The notes under the pieces were generated by a model. It had not been told where the DNA came from and did not search any database. It worked only from the letters and a program-made list of their open reading frames with translations. A program made the position numbers and the translations under genes. A stretch of DNA of 64,000 nucleotides from Pseudidiomarina aquimaris (lineage in GTDB: Bacteria; Pseudomonadota; Gammaproteobacteria; Enterobacterales; Alteromonadaceae), in the NCBI RefSeq assembly GCF_003987395.1, contig NZ_PIPT01000004.1:1-64000 (forward strand), read 5' to 3'. Shown here one piece after another: positions 40,365 through 48,724 of this stretch. How positions within the stretch are numbered: the first letter of the stretch is position 1; each line of letters begins with the position of its first letter.

Positions 40365-40939
40365 TAGCGCTTGCCACACTTATGTTCCTCGTCGGCTGCC
40401 AAGCAACGCCGTCGCGTGATCCCCTGTGGACGCCCGTCAGCGACGCTGCCGGCTTCACTCTCGCGACCAGCTGGCCAGGCCCCGCACAGCAAGAGCTGGT
40501 ATGGATCGAATGGTCGCACCCAGAGCAAGGCCAGCACAGCTTGCAAGTAAGCAGTGCGCGCAGTGCGAAAGGCCTCACCATGGTCGGCTTAAGCCCATTA
40601 GGCCAAGAACTATGGCGCGCGGCACTCGATGCTTCGGGACGCTTCAGTTCTACAGGTGTTGCCCCCTTCGATGAGCCACGCTTGGTCAAGCAAATGCTGG
40701 CAACCATGCAGTTAGTGAATTGGCCCATTGCGGATCTGCAGCCGCGACTCCATGGCGCAAAACTGCTAGCGACCGAACAAGGGCGAATGATACACAGCGC
40801 CAGCCAAGAGCTTTTGTGGGAGTTAACACAGCAGGGGAATACCCTAGTGGTTGAACACCACGCCTTCAACTACCGCATTGAGCTACGTCAACTGCAATTG
40901 GAAATGCTAGAATTCCCCACGCAGCAAGGGGGGCAATAA
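40349..40939 (+). CDS. apeN: ApeN-like DUF3261 lipoprotein
   Basis: A 196-residue lipoprotein with lipobox LVGC (about residues 13-16) and the DUF3261 pattern found in APE clusters. The mature domain is beta-rich with a WIEWSHPEQGQHSLQVS segment. Probably an outer-membrane acceptor for the polyene lipid, a LolB-like role by analogy. It overlaps the flavoprotein gene by 16 bp and precedes apeO by 3 bp. Confidence 0.78.
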   Translation: MPRILIALATLMFLVGCQATPSRDPLWTPVSDAAGFTLATSWPGPAQQELVWIEWSHPEQGQHSLQVSSARSAKGLTMVGLSPLGQELWRAALDASGRFSSTGVAPFDEPRLVKQMLATMQLVNWPIADLQPRLHGAKLLATEQGRMIHSASQELLWELTQQGNTLVVEHHAFNYRIELRQLQLEMLEFPTQQGGQ

Positions 40940-40942
40940 TTC

Positions 40943-42154
40943 ATGTATTTAAACCAACTCGGCGTTGTTTGCGCACTCGGCACGACCACCACAGAAGTTT
41001 GGCAAAACGCCGTAGCTGGAAGTCAGCAGGGTATGCAGACCAGCGACCTGCGTTTAGTTGACGCAAGTCCCCTTATCGTTGGGCAAGTGGCTGATGAGGC
41101 TTTGCCGACGTTAGCTGAGCAGGCTGCGCTTTTTCAAACCCGTAACAATCGCCTTGCGGCCGCCGCACTAGCCAACATACGCAGTGATATTGAGCGCTGT
41201 AAAGCCCGTTTTGGCGCCGATCGTATTGGTGTCATTGTCGGTACCAGCACTTCGGGCATTGCGGAGGGTGAGCAAGCATTAAAGCATTACACGCAGCACC
41301 ATGCTCTACCGGCTAGCTTCAATTATCGGATGCAAGAAATGACAGCGCCCGCGGATTTCATCGCCGCATATTGCGACGTCAGCGGGCCTCGTTACAGTAT
41401 TTCCATTGCCTGCTCGTCGAGCGCCCGAGCTCTGATGAGCGCCCGCGAATTACTCCAAAGTAACCTTGTTGATGCAGTAATTGTCGGCGGTGTCGACTCT
41501 CTTTGCCGTCTGACTCTTAATGGCTTCCGCGCACTCGAATCGACTTCATCAGGTTTATGCCAACCCTTTAGCAAGCAACGCGATGGGATCAATATTGGCG
41601 AAGGCGCAGCATTCTTCGTAGCAACTCGTGAAGCGCTTGAACCACAGCAACCGCAAGTTTATTTGAGCGGTGCCGGGCATGCGTCTGATGCGCATCACAT
41701 GACAGCTCCAGAACCGCATGGCCGCGGCGCACAGTTAGCTATCTCGGCGGCGCTTAAAGAAGCCAAGCTCAGCCCTGAGGCGATTGACTATATCAATTTA
41801 CATGGCACCGGGACGCCACTGAACGATGCAATGGAAGCCTATGCCTTAACCGAGCTTGGCCTGCAGCATAGTCTCGCTAGTTCAACCAAACCTATGACTG
41901 GGCACACGCTTGGCGCAGCCGGCGCCCTCGAAGCGGCGCTCTGTTGGCTCACCTTACAAGCAGCAGATGGACAACTCCCGCGTCATTGCTATGCGGGCGA
42001 CTACGATGCCGACATTGCCCCACTTTCACTGGTGACTGCAGAGCGGGGTCTCAGCCACCGCGCCAAGCATTGTTTGAGCAACTCGTTTGCCTTTGGCGGT
42101 AACAACGTGGCGCTCGTTTTAAGTCGTAACGAGGCAGGAGCAAATCAGTCATGA
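40943..42154 (+). CDS. apeO: ApeO-like beta-ketoacyl synthase
   Basis: A 403-residue condensing enzyme with an intact Cys157-His287-His321 triad (IACSSSARA, LHGTGTPLND, MTGHTLGAAGA). In known systems ApeO forms a heterodimer with the inactive ApeC and extends the polyene with malonyl-ACP. The N-terminus is slightly short compared with FabF. It overlaps apeP by 4 bp. Confidence 0.9.
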   Translation: MYLNQLGVVCALGTTTTEVWQNAVAGSQQGMQTSDLRLVDASPLIVGQVADEALPTLAEQAALFQTRNNRLAAAALANIRSDIERCKARFGADRIGVIVGTSTSGIAEGEQALKHYTQHHALPASFNYRMQEMTAPADFIAAYCDVSGPRYSISIACSSSARALMSARELLQSNLVDAVIVGGVDSLCRLTLNGFRALESTSSGLCQPFSKQRDGINIGEGAAFFVATREALEPQQPQVYLSGAGHASDAHHMTAPEPHGRGAQLAISAALKEAKLSPEAIDYINLHGTGTPLNDAMEAYALTELGLQHSLASSTKPMTGHTLGAAGALEAALCWLTLQAADGQLPRHCYAGDYDADIAPLSLVTAERGLSHRAKHCLSNSFAFGGNNVALVLSRNEAGANQS

Positions 42155-42609
42155 CATTATTGACAGACCTAATAAAACATCGCCCGCCTATGCTCTTAAT
42201 TGACCGCTATATTAGCGGTGATAGTGGCACGGCTTCAGCACACTGCGAAGTAACGGTCACCAACGATAACCTTTATTACCGTGAGGAGCTTGGCGGACTT
42301 CCTGCTCATGTGGGTATCGAACTCATGGCACAAACGATTGCCGCCGCTGCAGGGTATCGCAATCGTGGTGCTGGCGAAGACATCAAGATTGGTTTCTTGT
42401 TAGGATCACGCAAGTATCGATGCTCAGTTGACTGCTTCGCGCTCGGAGAAACCTACGCTATTCATGTTGCCGAAATCCATGCCGAAAGCTCAGGTTTGAG
42501 CGTTTTCGAATGTGAAATAAGGCACCTAGATACGCCGATTGCGAGCGCCAAAATCAATGTTTTCCAGCCGCCTGATGAGGCCGCTTTTATAGAGGATACC
42601 TATGCGTAA
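42151..42609 (+). CDS. apeP: ApeP-like hotdog dehydratase
   Basis: A 152-residue FabA/FabZ-like dehydratase with LPAHVGIELMAQTIAAAAGY as the active-site helix. It starts with RPPMLLIDRYISGD, similar to FabZ. It is the expected partner of ApeI for removal of water after each ketoreduction. It overlaps apeO by 4 bp and apeQ by 8 bp. Confidence 0.87.
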   Translation: MTLLTDLIKHRPPMLLIDRYISGDSGTASAHCEVTVTNDNLYYREELGGLPAHVGIELMAQTIAAAAGYRNRGAGEDIKIGFLLGSRKYRCSVDCFALGETYAIHVAEIHAESSGLSVFECEIRHLDTPIASAKINVFQPPDEAAFIEDTYA

Positions 42610-43330
42610 ACGTGTACTTGTAACCGGTTCTAGCAAAGGAATAGGTAAAGCTATCGCGCTAAAATTAGCGCAGCAAGGGTTCGATCTTGCGATCCATTGC
42701 CGCAGCGATCGCAGCGCTGCCGAGCAGGTCTGCAAAGAAATCCAAGCACTCGGCCAAGAGGCCAGTTTAGTACAATTTGATGTGGCGGATCGCGAGGCTT
42801 GCCGGAACGCGATTGAAGCAGACATTGAGACGCATGGTGCGTACTACGGTGCGGTCTGCAATGCTGGTATTACCCGCGATGGTGCGTTTCCGGCACTCAC
42901 AGACGACGACTGGGATAGTGTTATTCATACCAACCTCGATGGCTTTTATAACGTGCTACTGCCCCTAACGATGCCAATGATTCGTCTGCGCCAAGGCGGC
43001 CGCATTGTTACCATTGCTTCAGTATCAGGGATTGCTGGTAATCGCGGACAAGTGAACTATAGTGCCTCAAAAGCAGGTCTGATTGGTGCCACCAAAGCGC
43101 TCGCTTTAGAGCTTGCGAAACGCAAGATAACCGTCAACTGTGTGGCCCCCGGACTCATTGAAACCGAGATGACCGACCACTTAGAGCATCAAGAGCATAT
43201 TCTCTCGATGATTCCGATGCAGCGGGCGGGTAAACCGGAAGAAGTGGCAGGTCTAGTTGGGTACTTGTTTGAGGATTCGGCGGCGTACATTACGCGCCAA
43301 GTTTTTTCAGTTAATGGTGGACTAGTCTAA
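42602..43330 (+). CDS. apeQ: ApeQ-like 3-oxoacyl-ACP reductase (FabG family)
   Basis: A 242-residue short-chain dehydrogenase with GSSKGIGKAIAL (NADPH loop), CNAGITRDG, the catalytic Ser and YSASKAG (YxxxK) pair, and APGLIETEMT. It reduces the beta-keto group in polyene elongation. It overlaps apeP by 8 bp, and its stop overlaps the apeR ATG by one base. Confidence 0.9.
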   Translation: MRKRVLVTGSSKGIGKAIALKLAQQGFDLAIHCRSDRSAAEQVCKEIQALGQEASLVQFDVADREACRNAIEADIETHGAYYGAVCNAGITRDGAFPALTDDDWDSVIHTNLDGFYNVLLPLTMPMIRLRQGGRIVTIASVSGIAGNRGQVNYSASKAGLIGATKALALELAKRKITVNCVAPGLIETEMTDHLEHQEHILSMIPMQRAGKPEEVAGLVGYLFEDSAAYITRQVFSVNGGLV

Positions 43331-44559
43331 TGAAACGGGTCGTTGTGACAGGGATGGGGTGTATTACCGCTTTTGGTGATAACTGGCAAGATTTCCGTAA
43401 GCGCTTATTAAACGGCGAAAATGCCGTCGTTCGTATGCCCGAGTGGGACGCCTTCGATGGCTTGAACACTCGACTTGCAGCGCCAATTCAACCGCCATTC
43501 CAAAGGCCGAAGCATTACTCACGCAAAGATGTCCGTTCGATGAGCACCGTTAGTATCATGGCCACCCGCGCTAGCGAGCTGGCACTCGAAAACGCCGGTC
43601 TGCTCGACGAGCCAAGTATCAAAGACGGTCGCTGCGGTGTTGCCTACGGTTCATCAACCGGCTCAACAGACGAAATGATCGTGTTTGGTAATATGTTAGC
43701 CAACAAGGATATGTCTGGCGTTAACGCCACTACCTACATCAAGAGTATGGGGCACACCACGGCAGTAAACGTCGGCGTATTTTTCGGCTTAAAAGGCCGT
43801 ATGTACACCACCAGCTCAGCCTGCACCTCTGCTTCTCAAGCCATCGGTTATGCTTATGAAGCGATTAAATATGGCCAGCAGCAGATGATGGTGGCCGGTG
43901 GTGCCGAAGCACTCTGTCCGTCAGAAGCCGTGGTATTCGATACGCTTTACGCAACCAGCACTCGCAATGACGACCCGAAGCTCACGCCCCGCCCATTTGA
44001 CCGCGACCGCGACGGCTTGGTCATTGGCGAGGGCGCCGGTACCTTTATACTTGAAGAACTCGAGCATGCAAAAGCCCGTGGCGCAACCATCTACGCAGAG
44101 CTTGTGGGGTTCGGTACCAATACCGATGGCGCCCATGTTACGCAACCCACGGCAGCAACCATGGAAGTCGCTATCCGGCATGCCCTCAAGGATGCCCAGC
44201 TTGAGCCAAAGACCATCGGTTATGTCAACGCGCACGGCACTGCCACTGACCGCGGTGATATCGCCGAGTCGCAAGCGACCTCTGCCGTGTTTGGTGCAAC
44301 TATGCCAATTAGTTCATTGAAGAGTTACCTTGGTCATACGCTAGGCGCTTGCGGCGCAATCGAAGCATGGGCAAGTATCGAAATGATGCGTGAGGGATGG
44401 TTTGCGCCAACCGTAAACCTGAACAACATCGACGCAGAGTGTGGTGAGCTTGACTATATTGTCGGCACGACTAAAAAATTGGATACTGACTATATTATGA
44501 GCAATAATTTTGCCTTTGGCGGTATCAACACCTCGCTTGTTTTTAAGCGTTGGGATTAA
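43330..44559 (+). CDS. apeR: ApeR-like beta-ketoacyl synthase (FabF family)
   Basis: A 409-residue ketosynthase with Cys165-His302-His336 (SSACTSASQA, NAHGTATDRGD, LGHTLGACGA) and the GGAEALCPSE segment. In described clusters ApeR is the homodimeric ketosynthase thought to perform the first condensation on the aryl starter. It closes the elongation set. Confidence 0.9.
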   Translation: MKRVVVTGMGCITAFGDNWQDFRKRLLNGENAVVRMPEWDAFDGLNTRLAAPIQPPFQRPKHYSRKDVRSMSTVSIMATRASELALENAGLLDEPSIKDGRCGVAYGSSTGSTDEMIVFGNMLANKDMSGVNATTYIKSMGHTTAVNVGVFFGLKGRMYTTSSACTSASQAIGYAYEAIKYGQQQMMVAGGAEALCPSEAVVFDTLYATSTRNDDPKLTPRPFDRDRDGLVIGEGAGTFILEELEHAKARGATIYAELVGFGTNTDGAHVTQPTAATMEVAIRHALKDAQLEPKTIGYVNAHGTATDRGDIAESQATSAVFGATMPISSLKSYLGHTLGACGAIEAWASIEMMREGWFAPTVNLNNIDAECGELDYIVGTTKKLDTDYIMSNNFAFGGINTSLVFKRWD

Positions 44560-44608
44560 TTCAAGACAGCATGTCTTTTTGGAACTAAAAAAATTAAAAG
44601 GAATTCAT

Positions 44609-45043
44609 ATGAAGCTCAAGCTCGTTTTTGCACTGCTTATAACTATTGTATTTATCCAACCGGCGCAGGCTCGCGAAGATATTCTAACTTTGCCGTTGGA
44701 TGAATTACTTGCTTCTGAAGACGCTAAAAAAGCGCTATTGGACGTGCCAATTTTCTTCGCTGGGCAGCCTCACCCGGCAGTAAAATCAAGTAAAGAGGTT
44801 ACCACCAGCCGCAAAACTAACGCCTTCAATAAGAGCGACGAAGAAGCGTGTCGTTGGGTGATGTTATCAGCGCTGAAAGTATTGCAAGATGCCGCACAAA
44901 AAGGTGGTTATGACGCTGTAGCGAACATCAAATCTAATTACGACCACAATGAATTCGCCAGTAGCACCGAGTATCAATGCGGTGCAGGTACGTTTATTGC
45001 AGGCGCCGCACTCAAAGCTGACTTAGTTCGTTTCGAGGACTAG
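44609..45043 (+). CDS. Small exported protein closing the APE operon
   Basis: A 144-residue exported protein with a signal peptide (PAQA, cleavage after about residue 21). Its C-terminal half (LKVLQDAAQKGGYDAVANIKSNY, then YQCGAGTFIAGAALKADL) resembles the YbjQ/YdgH-type small periplasmic domain. Relatives in APE clusters are sometimes labelled excinuclease ATPase subunit, but nothing here is an ATPase. Two cysteines may form a disulfide. AAAGGAATT precedes the ATG; the reading frame extends upstream to 44510 inside apeR but that start is rejected. It overlaps the convergent PPTase by 21 bp. Confidence 0.7.
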   Translation: MKLKLVFALLITIVFIQPAQAREDILTLPLDELLASEDAKKALLDVPIFFAGQPHPAVKSSKEVTTSRKTNAFNKSDEEACRWVMLSALKVLQDAAQKGGYDAVANIKSNYDHNEFASSTEYQCGAGTFIAGAALKADLVRFED

Positions 45044-45715
45044 CTCTGACGCTAATGTTTGTGTTGCAGTGGTGGTCACTCGCCACCACTGTGCTGCCGT
45101 TGGCGATACGCTGTAACAACACAACATGTGTTGCTGTTCAGTATGAAACAAACCACTTTCTGCATAGCTTCCAAAAGCTTCGCGTAGCGTCGCTAATAGC
45201 TTTCCCTGTTGTGCCTTTGTCACTGCTTCAGCCAACGTCCAACGCTGATAAAACGTCTTTAAATCTTCAACCTTAACATGCTGCATAAAGCCGTCACTGA
45301 ACTCGTTGACGAGCTCCGCTTGGCGTTTGCGGGGCTGCATCAGTTCAATATCAACCCCCAAAGCTTCAACATCACCGAACGCAACCATGACCGCATCGGT
45401 TTTGTGACTAATCGAGCAGGCAACCTCTACGTTCGCAATAGTTAGACACGGAGCCCCATTACTCTGGCGACTGATTACCACCGCATCCGGCGCTACATCA
45501 TTCACTCGGCAAACTAACCACCGCAAGAGCCCACGGCCGACTTGGTACTGCACTTGCCGAGCTTGACTGGTATAGCTTTGCGCCTGTGTGCGCTCAGCGG
45601 CCGTTAACCACTGCGTCAACGTCTTGGCAAGCTGTTCTATGACAAATCCATGGGCGATATAAAGCAAAGTTATCCTCGTCGGTTTAGTACTTGTCGCAAT
45701 GGCAATGGAGTGCAA
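45023..45715 (-). CDS. Sfp-type 4'-phosphopantetheinyl transferase
   Basis: A 230-residue transferase that attaches phosphopantetheine from CoA to carrier proteins. It has the three Sfp motifs: CSISHKTDAVMVAF, LGVDIELM, and FYQRWTLAEAVTKAQQGKL (WxxxEAxxKxxGK-like). The likely substrates are ACPs ApeE and ApeF. It is encoded convergent to the operon, overlapping the last gene by 21 bp, and 59 bp divergent from the LysR gene. Confidence 0.87.
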   Translation of the reverse strand: MHSIAIATSTKPTRITLLYIAHGFVIEQLAKTLTQWLTAAERTQAQSYTSQARQVQYQVGRGLLRWLVCRVNDVAPDAVVISRQSNGAPCLTIANVEVACSISHKTDAVMVAFGDVEALGVDIELMQPRKRQAELVNEFSDGFMQHVKVEDLKTFYQRWTLAEAVTKAQQGKLLATLREAFGSYAESGLFHTEQQHMLCCYSVSPTAAQWWRVTTTATQTLASELVLETN

Positions 45716-45774
45716 GAATAGAGCTTATCTAAGGTCATCGTCTGCACTGTAGTGTTTACCCATTAAGGTTACCG

Positions 45775-46662
45775 ATGCGTTTACGTCACATCGAAGTTTT
45801 CCATGCCATTTATACCACGGGCTCGGTCACTCAAGCAGCCCAAATCTTGCATATTTCGCAGCCAGCGGTATCGAAAAGCCTCGCCCACGCGGAGCAGCAA
45901 CTCGGCTTTGCACTCTTTACCCGCGATAAAAATAAACTCATTCCTACGGCCGAGGCGCAGGCGTTGTTCCCAGAAATTGAGCACCTGTATCGGCAACTGC
46001 ACAGCGTTAAAACCTTAGCCGACAACCTACAACGCCATGACGAAGGGATGATCGATGTTGCGATTACTCCAGCACTTGGTTTTGATGTAATTCCGCAAGC
46101 GATCGCGCGTTTCAATGACCGTTACCCCAACGTTGGTTTTCGCGTGCAAACGATTCACAACGATGAGGCGATGCAGGCCTTGGTTGAGCGCCAATGCGAA
46201 TTCGCGCTGTTATTCGCAGCGCCAAATTATCCTGGCGTGGTCGCGCATGATATTGCAGAAACCTCAATCGTGTTGGTCTACCCACGCGCCCTGCTCGCGC
46301 ACCAACCCGGTACCGTGGCACTTGCTGAAATTGCGCAGCATCCGTTGATTGGGATCGGTGATAGTGGGCCCGTGGGTCAGTTACTTTGGCAACAACTACA
46401 GGGTCTTGGCATTCACCCGCAAAGTCAGGTACAAGTAGACACCTACTACGTCGCTGCGCGACTCGTGGCGAAAGGGCTTGGTGTATGCCCACTCGATGAC
46501 CTAACCGCGCAGGGCAATCCAGATCCGGCGCTCGGCGTGGCACGAATAGAGCCAACGTTAGAGGTGCCTGTGCGTGCCCTACATCTTACCAGCCGACCGC
46601 TCAGCAAGCTTTCCCAACAATTCTTGCAGGTCGTGCGCGCGTGCATCGCTGAAAAGGCATAA
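45775..46662 (+). CDS. LysR-type transcriptional regulator
   Basis: A 295-residue regulator: N-terminal winged HTH (GSVTQAAQILHISQPAVSKSLAHAEQQLGF, about residues 16-45) and a periplasmic-binding-like effector domain (about 90-290). Next to the DgcN-like gene on the same strand it fits DgcR, the LysR regulator of D-glutamate catabolism in marine bacteria, but the pigment PPTase lies divergently on its other side and could also be a target. Confidence 0.85.
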   Translation: MRLRHIEVFHAIYTTGSVTQAAQILHISQPAVSKSLAHAEQQLGFALFTRDKNKLIPTAEAQALFPEIEHLYRQLHSVKTLADNLQRHDEGMIDVAITPALGFDVIPQAIARFNDRYPNVGFRVQTIHNDEAMQALVERQCEFALLFAAPNYPGVVAHDIAETSIVLVYPRALLAHQPGTVALAEIAQHPLIGIGDSGPVGQLLWQQLQGLGIHPQSQVQVDTYYVAARLVAKGLGVCPLDDLTAQGNPDPALGVARIEPTLEVPVRALHLTSRPLSKLSQQFLQVVRACIAEKA

Positions 46663-46752
46663 CTAAAGGTTATACCTATACGACAAGCTTTCATTCGTCA
46701 AACTAGGCTATTTCATTAATCTAGTCAGCAAGCTATTTGACTGGAGCGCAGC

Positions 46753-47760
46753 ATGTTAGAACTCAAAACCCCTTACTTACTTTTCATCGGTCACGCCACT
46801 GATCCGCTCAGCATTAAGATGGCCAAAAGTGCGGCGGATTGGAGTCCAGAAAAGTGCCTTGGCGAGGTTCGTTCACCAGGTTGCACCGTGAGCACCGGTC
46901 TACCTGCCATGACCATTGCCGAAGGGATTGCTGCGGGGGCAAAGAGTTTAGTTCTTGGTTTTGCTAATAGTGGCGGTCATCTCGACGACCAATGGCTACC
47001 GATGATTCACGAAGCCATCGAGGCAGGCCTTGATATTATCAGTGGCTTACATGACCGCTTGAATGCTTATGAAGAGCTGGTCGCCGCAGCGCAGCGTAAA
47101 AACGTGCGCCTGCTTGATATTCGCCACCCAACGAAGCGCCTGAAAACTGGCAAAGGCTACCGCCGTGACGGTAAGCGTCTACTGACCGTCGGTACTGACT
47201 GCTCAGTCGGTAAGATGTATACCAGCCTGAGCCTTACCCGTGAGATGCAGCAACGCGGCATGTCTGTCACTTTCCGGGCAACTGGACAAAGCGGTATTCT
47301 GGTTGCCGGCGAAGGCATCGCAGTGGATTGTGTCGTGGCTGATTTCATTGCTGGTGCCATTGAAGAACTTGCGCCTGCCAATGCAGCAGAGCACTGGGAT
47401 ATTATCGAAGGTCAGGGGTCACTCTTTCATCCCGCCTTTGCCGGTGTCAGTCTAGGCTTACTGCACGGTGCGCAAGCTGATGCATTGGTGGTCTGCCACG
47501 CTTTAGGCCGCACTAGCATGCGCGCCATTGATAATCGTCCGTTGCCGTCTTTAGCCGAAACCATTGCCTTAAACGAACAAATGGCACGCGTAACCAACCC
47601 TAATGCCAAGGTCGTTGGTATTGCGGTAAATACGTCAGCAGTGAGTGACGAAGAAGCGAAAACCTACTGTCGAAAAGTTGAAAGTGAATTCGGTCTACCC
47701 TGCGTAGATCCAATCCGCCACGGCGTAGCGAGCATTGTTGATAAGCTTGAGGGATTCTAA
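46753..47760 (+). CDS. dgcN: DUF1611 family N-acyltransferase, DgcN-like
   Basis: A 335-residue DUF1611 protein. It has an N-terminal Rossmann-like half and a C-terminal P-loop-like half with GTDCSVGKMYTSLS (about 154-167). DgcN is described as the N-acetyltransferase step of a D-glutamate pathway in marine Proteobacteria, with DgcA as partner dehydrogenase/epimerase. Neighbouring LysR supports this role, but dgcA is not next to it, where two tRNA genes follow. The family assignment is strong, the pathway role moderate. Confidence 0.75.
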   Translation: MLELKTPYLLFIGHATDPLSIKMAKSAADWSPEKCLGEVRSPGCTVSTGLPAMTIAEGIAAGAKSLVLGFANSGGHLDDQWLPMIHEAIEAGLDIISGLHDRLNAYEELVAAAQRKNVRLLDIRHPTKRLKTGKGYRRDGKRLLTVGTDCSVGKMYTSLSLTREMQQRGMSVTFRATGQSGILVAGEGIAVDCVVADFIAGAIEELAPANAAEHWDIIEGQGSLFHPAFAGVSLGLLHGAQADALVVCHALGRTSMRAIDNRPLPSLAETIALNEQMARVTNPNAKVVGIAVNTSAVSDEEAKTYCRKVESEFGLPCVDPIRHGVASIVDKLEGF

Positions 47761-47764
47761 AATT

Positions 47765-47840
47765 TGGAGCGGGAAACGAGATTCGAACTCGCGACCCCAA
47801 CCTTGGCAAGGTTGTGCTCTACCAGCTGAGCTATTCCCGC
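47765..47840 (-). tRNA. glyT: tRNA-Gly (GCC), copy 2
   Basis: On the minus strand a 76-nt cloverleaf begins GCGGGAATAGCTCAGCTGG, has anticodon stem-loop AACCTTGCCAAGGTT (anticodon GCC, glycine), the TTCGAAC T-loop, and ends GCTCCA with encoded CCA. Acceptor GCGGGAA pairs with TTCCCGC. It is identical to the copy 27 bp upstream. Confidence 0.96.
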
Positions 47841-47867
47841 ATATAGGATGGTGCTTGAAGTGAAGTT

Positions 47868-47943
47868 TGGAGCGGGAAACGAGATTCGAACTCGCGACCC
47901 CAACCTTGGCAAGGTTGTGCTCTACCAGCTGAGCTATTCCCGC
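47868..47943 (-). tRNA. glyT: tRNA-Gly (GCC), copy 1
   Basis: Identical in sequence to the second copy at 47765-47840: anticodon GCC, encoded CCA, 76 nt. It is the promoter-proximal gene of the pair. The two are separated by 27 bp, so they are probably one transcript matured by RNase P and exonucleases. Confidence 0.96.
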
Positions 47944-47993
47944 GTCACTTCAGGTTAGTCGCAATAGCTATGCAATTGCGATAACGGAGGCGA

Positions 47994-48021
47994 ATTTTAC
48001 TGAATTCAGCAGGCTTTGCAA
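47994..48021 (-). promoter_or_regulatory. Promoter of the tRNA-Gly pair
   Basis: On the minus strand TTGCAA (48016-48021), a 16-bp spacer and TAAAAT (47994-47999), followed by a GC-rich discriminator (TCGCCTCC) as in stable-RNA promoters under stringent control. It lies between orn and the tRNA genes. Confidence 0.65.
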
Positions 48022-48034
48022 CCGCTTTTTCAGC

Positions 48035-48589
48035 TTATTGCGACTGAATGTCGAAAAAGTGTGCACGATAGTGCTCTAATTCGTCGATTGACTCACGAAT
48101 ATCGGCAAGGGCTGTATGACTTCCTTGCTTTTTAACACCTGCTGCGACTTCAGGGGCCCAGTATTTGGCGAGTTGTTTGACGGTACTTACATCAAGGTTA
48201 CGGTAGTGAAAGAACGCCTCGAGTTTTGGCATGTAACGGGCCAAAAAACGCCGGTCTTGGCAAATGCTGTTACCACACATCGGTGAACTACCTGGTGTAC
48301 ACCATTGCTGCAGGAAGTCTAAGGTGATTTGCTCGGCCGCAGCACTGTCATAGCGGCTTTGTTGGACCCGCTCGACCAAGCCAGACGCGGTGTGGGTGCG
48401 GGTATTCCAGTCGTCCATTTTGGCCAGCGTGTCATTACTCTGATGCACGGCGATCACTGGGCCTTCCGCAAGCACGCGCAGTTGCTGATCGGTAACAATG
48501 GTAGCGATTTCGATGATGACATCTTCTTCAGGAACGAGTCCTGTCATTTCGAGGTCAATCCAAATTAAACGGTCTGCTGTTGCGGCCAT
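48035..48589 (-). CDS. orn: Oligoribonuclease
   Basis: Orn is a 3'-5' exoribonuclease that degrades 2-5 nt RNA (including pGpG). The 184-residue DEDDh enzyme has the acidic [10 protein letters not shown] site, the second Asp region around [11 protein letters not shown] and the third motif [11 protein letters not shown]. Length and ending are typical. It is divergent from rsgA. Confidence 0.96.
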   Translation of the reverse strand: MAATADRLIWIDLEMTGLVPEEDVIIEIATIVTDQQLRVLAEGPVIAVHQSNDTLAKMDDWNTRTHTASGLVERVQQSRYDSAAAEQITLDFLQQWCTPGSSPMCGNSICQDRRFLARYMPKLEAFFHYRNLDVSTVKQLAKYWAPEVAAGVKKQGSHTALADIRESIDELEHYRAHFFDIQSQ

Positions 48590-48724
48590 GAACTTTCCTA
48601 ATAACGAAGAAATACGGCACCTATTGTGCGAAAGAATACGATTTTACACAACAGTTCAGGCGTTATCGGCAAGAATATTGTATGATCACGACATGTTATA
48701 AGTCGCAAGCAAGACAGGAGCCTT

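Noticed and set aside
44510-45043. Start of the last APE gene at 44510
   Set aside because: It lies inside apeR, and the ATG at 44609 is followed immediately by a signal peptide and preceded by a ribosome site.
45831-46694. Long open frames on the minus strand opposite the LysR gene (up to 147 codons)
   Set aside because: They are antisense shadows of a convincing LysR protein with HTH and effector domains, and none resembles a known protein or has a ribosome site.
47765-47943. CRISPR-like repeat or integration site at the tRNA pair
   Set aside because: The repeat unit is a complete tRNA gene present twice with no spacers, and no integrase gene or extra attachment copy is seen.
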